From contig NZ_BAAATZ010000029.1 of NCBI RefSeq assembly GCF_039533685.1, forward strand, positions 62,001-126,000: a stretch of DNA of 64,000 bases, written 5' to 3'. Below the pieces are notes generated by a model. That model made no database searches. It was not told where the DNA came from and saw only the letters and a list, made by a program, of their open reading frames with translations. Position 1 is the stretch's first letter. Every line of letters begins with the position of its first letter. Positions 58,443-64,000 of the stretch are shown piece by piece. Both the position numbers and the translations under genes were made by a program. This DNA comes from Actinocorallia aurantiaca (GTDB lineage Bacteria; Actinomycetota; Actinomycetes; Streptosporangiales; Streptosporangiaceae).

Positions 58443-58470
58443 NNNNNNNNNNNNNNNNNNNNNNNNNNNN
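58443..58470. other. Assembly gap (28 N)
   Basis: A run of N between the convergent thiolase and TetR genes. Sequence of unknown length may be missing, such as a terminator. Confidence 0.98.
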
Positions 58471-58492
58471 CTCCCCGGCCGTTTTCAGCGGA

Positions 58493-59170
58493 TCACTTCC
58501 GGCGGCGGGCCGGCTCCAGGGGCGGGAAGAAGCCCTTGACGGTGCCCTCGCTGATCAGGGTGATCGCGCGGTGGCGGTCGAAACCCCCGCCGTGGTGGCT
58601 CTCCAGGGCCAGGACGAGCGCGATGCCCATCACCGCGCGGGCCGAGATGTCGGGGGACTCGAACGGGTAGCCGTACCGGTCCTCCACCTCGCGCCAGGCC
58701 TCGGCCAGGCGGTCCATGGCCACGGTGAAGTTCTCCTGGTAGAACCGCCGGGCCACCTGCGGGTCGCCGAAGAGGACCAGGCCCAGCAGCGGGAGGATCT
58801 CCTCCAGCGTCGAGATGAGCTGCCGGTACAGGCCGGTCATCGTCCTCAGCTGCCGCTCGGGGGTGAGGGGCTGCTCCCGGTCGATGGACTCGGTCGCGGC
58901 GACGAGGTCGTCCACGGCCTGCTGGAGCGGCTCCACGACGGCCTCGAAGAACAGCTGGTCCTTGCTCTCGAAGTGGCGGTAGATCACGCCTTCGCTGATG
59001 CCGCTGTGCTCGGCGATCACCTTGATCGTCGTGCCGTTCATGTCACCGGTCTCGATGAAGGCGCGTCTCGCGGCGGCCAGGATCGAGCTCTTGCGGGCCT
59101 CGGCGGTGAGCCGGCGGCGCGGCCGCGCGGGCTTCTCGGCGGTCGGCGAGGAGGTGACCGGTTCGCTCAT
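58493..59170 (-). CDS. TetR-family regulator (candidate master of the AAGTGAGTA sites)
   Basis: 225 residues from ATG 59170 (MSEPVTSS). Seen: an N-terminal basic tail (PARPRRRLTAEARKSSILAAARRAFIETG), the HTH NGTTIKVIAEHSGISEGVIYRHFESKDQLFFEAV (about residues 43-76), and a C-terminal ligand domain of about 130 residues. Its promoter carries an AAGTGAGTA-type repeat (59202-59221), the mark of autoregulation, and seven related repeats occur in front of catabolic units through the window. It may sense a pathway CoA ester. Confidence 0.9.
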   Translation of the reverse strand: MSEPVTSSPTAEKPARPRRRLTAEARKSSILAAARRAFIETGDMNGTTIKVIAEHSGISEGVIYRHFESKDQLFFEAVVEPLQQAVDDLVAATESIDREQPLTPERQLRTMTGLYRQLISTLEEILPLLGLVLFGDPQVARRFYQENFTVAMDRLAEAWREVEDRYGYPFESPDISARAVMGIALVLALESHHGGGFDRHRAITLISEGTVKGFFPPLEPARRRK

Positions 59171-59201
59171 GGCCGGCTCCTGAAGGCCGGTCCTCCGCAG
59201 G

Positions 59202-59221
59202 AGGTGAGTGGGCACATACTT
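59202..59221. promoter_or_regulatory. AAGTGAGTA-type repeat at the TetR promoter
   Basis: AGGTGAGTG-GG-CACATACTT: 13 of 18 arm positions match the consensus. 32 bases upstream of the TetR ATG. Confidence 0.5.
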
Positions 59222-59288
59222 TCATATTAGTCGGTGCGGCCCCGCACTTGATCCAGACCCGGTGATCCAGCGTGTCCATCCGGGCACG

Positions 59289-59334
59289 CGAAGGTGAGCC
59301 GCCGGTGTCCCAGAGGACACCGGCGGCTCACCTT
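59289..59334. terminator. Strong hairpin (21-bp stem, 4-nt loop)
   Basis: 59289-59309 pairs perfectly with 59314-59334; on the plus strand GGTCTTTTT follows. It lies 86 bases beyond the DoxX stop (minus strand) and before the TetR promoter, so it most likely stops minus-strand readthrough from DoxX into the regulator. The T-run would suit plus-strand transcripts. Confidence 0.85.
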
Positions 59335-59419
59335 CGGTCTTTTTCAGGGCCTCGTCAGCGGCCGTGAAGGCGGGTTCGCCGGCCGGCCGCACGCCCTGCG
59401 GAACCCTCCACGCCGGGGG

Positions 59420-59932
59420 TCAGACCGGCGCTTCGGCGTCCTTCGGCTGCGGCCGCCAGAAGGTCGCGAGCATTCCGGCGGTCGCGGCCACGGCGACGCC
59501 GAGGGCGATGGCGCCTCCGGCCCAGCCCGTGATCGCGATGTCGGCGGCGTGGTCGAGCGACCAGTCGCCCGGGCCCAGCAGGGCCAGGGACAGGCAGACC
59601 ACGGCCAGGACCAGGACGTACTCGTAGCCGTCCTTGAAGACGAAGAACCCGTTCCCCCGGTGGGCGAGCAGCCCCGCGACGAGCATCACGGAGATGACCG
59701 CGGCGCAGGCCAGCGGGGTGAGCAGGCCGAGGACCAGCAGCGCGCCCGCGCCGATCTCGGTGACGACGCTCATCCAGGCTTGGAGGGTGCCCTGCTTGAG
59801 CCCCAGCCCGCTGAACCAGCGGGCGGTGCCCTCGATGCGGCCTCCGCCCCTCCAGTGGTTGTAGCCGTGGGCGATCATGGTGACGCCCACGACGAGCCGC
59901 ACGAGCAGCAGTGCGGCGGTTTCGGCTTCCAT
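59420..59932 (-). CDS. DoxX-family membrane protein
   Basis: 170 residues, four hydrophobic helices. Seen: LLLVRLVVGVTMIAHGYNHW at the start with the DoxX GxxxxxHG pattern, GLLTPLACAAVISVMLVAGLLAHRGNGFFVFKDGYEYVLVLAVVCLSLALLGPGDWSLD, and an AAATAGMLATFW end helix. DoxX proteins are small quinone- or thiol-linked membrane proteins, often near catabolic or redox genes. It lies 70 bases beyond the P450 stop on the same strand with its own leader. Exact role unknown. Confidence 0.9.
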   Translation of the reverse strand: MEAETAALLLVRLVVGVTMIAHGYNHWRGGGRIEGTARWFSGLGLKQGTLQAWMSVVTEIGAGALLVLGLLTPLACAAVISVMLVAGLLAHRGNGFFVFKDGYEYVLVLAVVCLSLALLGPGDWSLDHAADIAITGWAGGAIALGVAVAATAGMLATFWRPQPKDAEAPV

Positions 59933-60002
59933 GCGTTCGATCCTCCGTCATCTCCGGGGGTGACCGCCGGACGGCGGGCATGCCCGCCGTCCGGAAGATC
60001 CG

Positions 60003-61373
60003 CTAATCGGCGACTTTAGCCCTCGCCTTGCGGACGGTCACGGGCTCGGCGAGGCGCTGTTCGTCGCAGACCTTCTGGAGCTTCTCGAGGGTCTCCTCGA
60101 GTCCGGGGCCCAGCCGGGGGCCCGGGGTGAAGGTCGCGGGGAGGAAGCGCATGCCGTTGATGACGGCGATCGTGTCGTAGTGCATCGTCCCCTCGGGGTC
60201 GCACACGTAGTCCGGCATCCGGTCGAGCACCTGGAGCATCATCCGCTTGAACACCGTGCGCGCGACGTTCGAGCCGATGCACCGGTGGATGCCCAGCCCG
60301 AAGCTGGCGTGCCGGTTGCCCTCCCGCTCCATCTTGATCTGGTCGGGGTCCTCGAAGACCGCGGGGTCGCGGTTGGCCATCGCCCACGACAGCCAGAGGC
60401 GGTCGCCCTCCTTGAACCGCACCCCGGCGACCTCGCAGTCGGCGGAGACGGTGCGCCCGTCGCCGACGGCGGGGGTGTAGAAGCGCAGGAACTCCTCGGT
60501 CGCCGAGTCCAGCAGGGTGTCGCGCTCGCGGCTGAGCCGCTCGCGTTCCGCCGGGTTCTCCGAGAGCCACTCGATGGCGTGGGCGCTGAGCGCGGTGGTG
60601 GTGTCGAACCCGCCGCCGATGAGCAGGCCGAGCACGCCGAGCAGCTCGTCGTCGGGCGCCTTCTTGCCGTTGATGTCGGCGTTGAGCAGCCCGTCGATCA
60701 GGCCCGGCCGGGGGTTCGCCTTGATCTCTCCGAGCCGCTTGACCAGCTCCATCCCCATCGCCATGTGGAGCTCCCCGACCCGCATGATGTCGGGCGAGGT
60801 CAGAGGCGTGTAGATGGCGGCGTGGGCGGGCTCGCAGTAGATGGTCCAGTCCTTGATGGGGATGCCCATCATGGCCAGGGTGAACACGGCCGGCACGATG
60901 TTGACGAGGTCCTCGACGAAGTCGATGCGGCCTTCCTCGATCTTCTCGTCCAGGCAGGCGCGCACCACCTCGTCGATCCACGGGATCCAGCGGCTGATGG
61001 CAGCGGGGGAGAGGTAGGGGTTGAGCGCCTGGCGGTAGTGCCGCTGCTCGGGCGGGTCCATCTCCAGGAACCCGCCGCGGCGGCCGCGCGCCCGCGGCGG
61101 CGCGGGGATGGAGATGCCCTGGTAGCCGCGGCGCTCGCCCTTGACGTCGTTGTCGTTGGAGAGGTACTCGGCGGACCGGGCGGCCAGCTCGAAGACCTCG
61201 CGGTTGCCGGCGGCGACCCAGTGCCCGCCGTGGGTCTCCGTCCAGGCGATGGGGCACCGGGAGTGCATCTCGTGCGTGATGTCCTCGAACCGCTCGCGGT
61301 AGCCCTCCGCGTGCCGGTCGAAGTGGAACGAGATCTTCTTGCGCTCCTCGTCGCTGACGACGTCGTCGCTCAC
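60003..61373 (-). CDS. Cytochrome P450
   Basis: 456 residues. Seen: I-helix oxygen site GGGFDTTTALSAH (GGFDTT 254-259), ExxR (E294-R297, TEEFLRF) and heme-binding FGLGIHRCIGS with C365. A soluble class I bacterial P450 that hydroxylates a hydrophobic substrate. A GTG start at 61373 overlaps the stop of the ferredoxin gene (GTGA), so its redox partner is translationally coupled. It has a C-terminal extension (ETLEKLQKVCDEQRLAEP) longer than usual. Downstream SDR, ALDH and ligase enzymes could carry a hydroxylated product to a CoA ester. Confidence 0.95.
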   Translation of the reverse strand: MSDDVVSDEERKKISFHFDRHAEGYRERFEDITHEMHSRCPIAWTETHGGHWVAAGNREVFELAARSAEYLSNDNDVKGERRGYQGISIPAPPRARGRRGGFLEMDPPEQRHYRQALNPYLSPAAISRWIPWIDEVVRACLDEKIEEGRIDFVEDLVNIVPAVFTLAMMGIPIKDWTIYCEPAHAAIYTPLTSPDIMRVGELHMAMGMELVKRLGEIKANPRPGLIDGLLNADINGKKAPDDELLGVLGLLIGGGFDTTTALSAHAIEWLSENPAERERLSRERDTLLDSATEEFLRFYTPAVGDGRTVSADCEVAGVRFKEGDRLWLSWAMANRDPAVFEDPDQIKMEREGNRHASFGLGIHRCIGSNVARTVFKRMMLQVLDRMPDYVCDPEGTMHYDTIAVINGMRFLPATFTPGPRLGPGLEETLEKLQKVCDEQRLAEPVTVRKARAKVAD

Positions 61374-61570
61374 GGTGCTCCCTCCACGGAGATGGCCCGC
61401 TCCGGGCAGGACTTGACGGCGTTGAGGACGTTGGCCTCCTGGCCCGCCGGGACCTCCGGGCTGATCGGCGACGAGTGGCCGTCGACGTCGTCCAGTTCGA
61501 AGACCTCGGGGGCCTTCATCGCGCACAGCGTGTGCCCCTGGCAGAGTGACTGATCGACTTTGACCTTCAC
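61370..61570 (-). CDS. 3Fe-4S/4Fe-4S ferredoxin
   Basis: 66 residues from GTG 61570, preceded by GGAGAAACCATC. Seen: VDQSLCQGHTLCAMKAPEVFELDD and a third Cys in VKSCPERAISVEG: C-x5-C...C-P with His in the fourth-ligand position (CQGHTLC), as in P450 ferredoxins. It overlaps the P450 start and follows the SDR by 20 bases. Natural electron donor of that P450, related to the ferredoxin at 51834-52022. Confidence 0.95.
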   Translation of the reverse strand: MKVKVDQSLCQGHTLCAMKAPEVFELDDVDGHSSPISPEVPAGQEANVLNAVKSCPERAISVEGAP

Positions 61571-61590
61571 GATGGTTTCTCCTTCGCCGC

Positions 61591-62451
61591 TCAGATGTGG
61601 AAGTCGTGCCACTTGAGGTAGCCGCCGGCGTCGACCCGCAGCTGCATGCCGGTCACGTAGCGGGCCTCGTCGGAGGCGAGGAAGAGGATGGCGTTGCTGA
61701 TGTCCACCGGGTCGATGTAGGGGACCGGCATGGCCTGCTGCACGCGGAAGGCCGGCTCGGCGTCCTCGCGCTGCGGGTCCTCGAGGTCGGGGCGGAAGGA
61801 CCGGTACATCGGCTTGCTCTGCAGCATCTGGGTGTTGACGTTGGTCGGGTGCACGACGTTGGCCCGGATGGAGCGGGGGGCGAGCTGGCGCGCCAGTTCG
61901 TGCGTGTAGTCCGACAGGGCGCGCTTGGCCCAGGCGTAGCCGCTGCCGCCGGGGTTGGAGCCCGGGTTCTGGACCATGCCCTGGGACATGAGGGCGGCGG
62001 CGGAGGCCACCGTGATGACCGAGGCGCCCTCGGACAGGTGGGGGAGGGCGGCCTGGACGGCGTTGATCGACCCGATGAGGTTGACGTTGACGACGTCGGT
62101 CCACGCCTGGAGCGGCGGGTTGCCGTGCAGCGGGGCGATGCCGGCCTGCGCGACGACCACGTCGACCTTGCCGAGCTCGCCGATGCCCTGCTCCAGGGCC
62201 TCGCGCAGCTGCGCCGCCTCGCGGACGTCGGCCTGCAGCGCCACGATGCGGCGGCCCTGCGCCTCCACCAGCCGGGCGGTCTCCTTCAGGTCGTCCGGGG
62301 TGGACATCGGGTAGTCGACGGTCCCGTAGTCCTGGCAGAGGTCGACCGCGATGATGTCGGCGCCCTCCTCGGCCAGCCGGACCGCGTGGCTGCGGCCCTG
62401 GCCGCGGGCGGCGCCGGTGATGAACGCGACCTTTCCCTCAACTCGTCCCAT
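61591..62451 (-). CDS. Mycofactocin-coupled SDR family oxidoreductase
   Basis: 286 residues. Seen: VEGKVAFITGAARGQGRSHAVRLAEEGADIIAVDLC, the signature start of mycofactocin-coupled SDRs (bound NAD that exchanges electrons with mycofactocin), then an extended loop CQDYGTVDYPMSTPDDL, QAGIAPLHGNPPLQAW, SGYAWAKRALSDYTHEL (YxxxK variant) and a C-terminal VTGMQLRVDAGGYLK. First gene of the SDR/ferredoxin/P450 operon. It probably oxidises a P450-made alcohol. The mycofactocin biosynthesis genes are not in this window. Confidence 0.9.
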   Translation of the reverse strand: MGRVEGKVAFITGAARGQGRSHAVRLAEEGADIIAVDLCQDYGTVDYPMSTPDDLKETARLVEAQGRRIVALQADVREAAQLREALEQGIGELGKVDVVVAQAGIAPLHGNPPLQAWTDVVNVNLIGSINAVQAALPHLSEGASVITVASAAALMSQGMVQNPGSNPGGSGYAWAKRALSDYTHELARQLAPRSIRANVVHPTNVNTQMLQSKPMYRSFRPDLEDPQREDAEPAFRVQQAMPVPYIDPVDISNAILFLASDEARYVTGMQLRVDAGGYLKWHDFHI

Positions 62452-62557
62452 GGGGTGGCTCCTTCATTTTCGGGTCGTTCTGAGCACAGGGGAGAAAGCA
62501 GACCGCTCTCGCCGGGTGAGATCGGTTACTTTTTTTAGAAGCTCGATTTCAGCTAGA

Positions 62558-62572
62558 GAGAACCTTATTCTC
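62558..62572. promoter_or_regulatory. Palindromic operator, GAGAA-N5-TTCTC class
   Basis: GAGAACCTTATTCTC, 14 of 15 bases as at 44990-45004. 107 bases upstream of the mycofactocin-type SDR. Confidence 0.6.
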
Positions 62573-62595
62573 GGAACAGTGTCAATGCCAGATAT

Positions 62596-62615
62596 TGATG
62601 AGTGACCACTTACTT
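62596..62615. promoter_or_regulatory. AAGTGAGTA-N2-TACTCACTT class (variant)
   Basis: TGATGAGTG-AC-CACTTACTT; right half 7/9, left 5/9. Between the divergent SDR/ferredoxin/P450 operon and the ALDH gene. Confidence 0.45.
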
Positions 62616-62620
62616 ATCTA

Positions 62621-62635
62621 GAGTGACGGTCACTC
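62621..62635. promoter_or_regulatory. Perfect 15-bp palindrome GAGTGACGGTCACTC
   Basis: A perfect palindrome that begins 48 bases after the GAGAA-class repeat ends and 18 bases before the ALDH start. Possibly an extra operator, or part of the leader hairpin. Confidence 0.5.
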
Positions 62636-62652
62636 GACGAGGAGGAGAACCG

Positions 62653-64000
62653 GTGGAAGAACAGGGCAGGCGCGCCAAGTTGCTCATCGACGGGCGGTTG
62701 CTGGACGACGGCAAGACGTTCGCTTCGCTCAACCCCGCTACCGGCGAGGTGGTCGGCCACGCCCCGGACGCCACGGTCGCCGACGCCGAGGCCGCCGTCG
62801 CGGCCGCGCGCCGCGCCTTCGACACGACGGCCTGGTCGACCGACACCGAGCTGCGCGTCCGCTGCCTCGACCAGCTGCACCGGGCGCTGGTCGAGCACAA
62901 GGAGGAGCTGCGCGAACTGGTGATCGCCGAGGTCGGCGCCCCCCGCATGATCACCTACGGGGCCCAGCTCGACGAGCCGATCGAGATCGTCCGCTACTAC
63001 GCCGACCTGCTGAAGACCTACCCGATGTCCGAGGAGCTCGGCGAGATCGAGGCCAGGGGCCGGCGCCACCGCCGCTGGGTGGAGAAGGAGGCCACGGGCG
63101 TCGTCGCGGCGGTCATCCCGTACAACTACCCGGTCCAGATCGCGCTGGCCAAGGCGGCGCCCGCGCTCGCCGCGGGCTGCACGGTCGTGCTCAAGGGCGC
63201 GCCCGACACCCCCCTCGTCACGCAGGCCCTGGGCGAGCTCATCCACCAGCACACCGACATCCCGCCCGGCGTCATCAACGTCCTGTCCTCGACCGACGTC
63301 GCCGTGGGCGAGGCGCTCACCACCCACCCCGACGTCGACCTGGTCACCTTCACCGGCTCGACCGCCACCGGACGGCGCATCATGGCGGCCGCGAGCGGGA
63401 CGGTGAAGAAGGTCTTCCTGGAGCTCGGCGGCAAGTCCGCCATGGTCGTGCTCGACGACGCCGACCTCGGCCTGTGCGCGATGGCCTCCGCGTTCATGAT
63501 CTGCAGCCACGCGGGACAGGGCTGCGCGATCACCTCCCGGGTGCTCGTGCCGAGGGAGCGGCACGACGAGCTCGTCGGGCAGATCGCGGGCATGATGGCC
63601 GGGATCAACTACGGCGACCCCGCCGACCCCGCGGTCTACATGGGGCCGCTCATCAGCGAGCGGCAGCGCGACAAGGTCCACGGCCTGGTCCAGCGCGCCG
63701 TCGAGGCGGGGGCGACGCTGGTGGCCGGCGGCCAGAAGGTCGATCCGGGCCACTTCTACCAGCCGACCCTCCTCACCGGCGTCGACCCCGACAGCGAGAT
63801 CGCCCAGGAGGAGGTCTTCGGGCCGGTGCTCGTGGTCATCCCGTTCGATGACGACGACGACGCGGTGCGCATCGCCAACAACTCGATCTACGGGCTCTCC
63901 GGCGCGGTCTTCGGCGCCGACGAGGAGCGCGCCCTCTCCGTGGCCCGCAGGATCCGCACCGGGACGATGAGCGTCAACGGCGGCTACTACTTCGGCGGGA
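62653..64000 (+). CDS. Aldehyde dehydrogenase (3' end cut by window edge)
   Basis: The first 449 residues of an ALDH. Seen: KLLIDGRLLDDG, NAD-site AVIPYNYPVQIALAKAAPALAAGC, TFTGSTATG, catalytic E257 in FLELGGKS and C291 in HAGQGCAITS, and EEVFGPVLVV. GTG 62653 follows GGAGGAG. It would oxidise the aldehyde formed by the P450/SDR pair. The last part of the C-terminal domain is beyond the window. Confidence 0.93.
   Translation, partial: MEEQGRRAKLLIDGRLLDDGKTFASLNPATGEVVGHAPDATVADAEAAVAAARRAFDTTAWSTDTELRVRCLDQLHRALVEHKEELRELVIAEVGAPRMITYGAQLDEPIEIVRYYADLLKTYPMSEELGEIEARGRRHRRWVEKEATGVVAAVIPYNYPVQIALAKAAPALAAGCTVVLKGAPDTPLVTQALGELIHQHTDIPPGVINVLSSTDVAVGEALTTHPDVDLVTFTGSTATGRRIMAAASGTVKKVFLELGGKSAMVVLDDADLGLCAMASAFMICSHAGQGCAITSRVLVPRERHDELVGQIAGMMAGINYGDPADPAVYMGPLISERQRDKVHGLVQRAVEAGATLVAGGQKVDPGHFYQPTLLTGVDPDSEIAQEEVFGPVLVVIPFDDDDDAVRIANNSIYGLSGAVFGADEERALSVARRIRTGTMSVNGGYYFGG

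Noticed and set aside
1..64000. Standard KstR-controlled cholesterol catabolic cluster
   Set aside because: No ring-cleavage (hsa/kst), KshA/KshB or mce genes are recognised, and the TnnAACnnGTTnnA site was not found in the promoters read. Individual enzymes resemble steroid side-chain enzymes only.

Overview
The window is very GC-rich, with GC-ending codons, frequent GTG starts and ATGA/GTGA stop-start overlaps. It encodes F420-type (LLM), mycofactocin-type and 3Fe-4S ferredoxin/P450 redox proteins. This fits a high-GC actinomycete (Streptosporangiales/Thermomonosporaceae-like); the genus cannot be fixed from the sequence alone. No rRNA, tRNA, CRISPR array, transposase or phage gene was seen. 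Two runs of N (51740-51795 and 58443-58470) are assembly gaps.

Nearly the whole window is an accessory catabolic region for CoA-activated, probably cyclic or branched lipid-like substrates. Region by region: (1) 1-8.6 kb: a minus-strand DUF35/thiolase-aldolase/SDR operon, diverging from an LLM oxidoreductase / double CoA-transferase / SnoaL operon, then an amidohydrolase and a zinc alcohol dehydrogenase. (2) 8.6-17.3 kb: a small membrane protein, an SDR, a FadR-type GntR regulator and an acyl-CoA synthetase, diverging from a CoA-transferase / acyl-CoA dehydrogenase (ACAD) / CitE-like lyase / acetyl-CoA-hydrolase-type operon. (3) 17.5-27.4 kb: three self-contained regulator cassettes, namely AraC with hydrolase, metal-dependent hydrolase and PDR/VanB reductase; HxlR with MFS pump and GNAT; and TetR with an unknown protein, a saccharopine-dehydrogenase-like protein and an SDR. 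This stretch ends in a recombination scar built from pieces of genes lying on either side. (4) 27.4-40.1 kb: a GNAT gene and a ten-gene minus-strand operon, in order SMP-30-like, SDR, Rieske oxygenase, Baeyer-Villiger monooxygenase, SDR, TPP-dependent lyase, aldehyde dehydrogenase, TauD dioxygenase, SDR and carboxymuconolactone-decarboxylase-like protein. (5) 40.3-45 kb: a Clp_N/HTH protein, an acyl-CoA ligase, a double-hotdog hydratase and an AcuI-type reductase. (6) 45.3-50.5 kb: a tight operon with two large/small ACAD pairs flanking an enoyl-CoA hydratase. (7) 50.5-64 kb: amidohydrolase, ferredoxin, SDR, N-acyl-D-amino-acid deacylase family enzyme, acyl-CoA ligase, hydrolase, thiolase, TetR, DoxX, P450, ferredoxin, mycofactocin-type SDR and an aldehyde dehydrogenase cut by the window end.

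Together the genes supply oxygenation (P450, Rieske, BVMO, TauD), alcohol/aldehyde oxidation, CoA activation (three ligases, three CoA-transferase-type enzymes), dehydrogenation, hydration, and thiolytic, aldol or TPP-dependent C-C cleavage. The most informative non-coding signal is a set of shared inverted repeats in the promoters. One family (AAGTGAGTA-N2-TACTCACTT) appears in front of eight promoter regions, including that of the TetR gene at 58.5-59.2 kb. A second (GAGAA-N5-TTCTC) appears three times, and a third (TCCTTATAAGKATT) three times. This suggests that the scattered transcription units form a few co-regulated modules. The substrate is not known.
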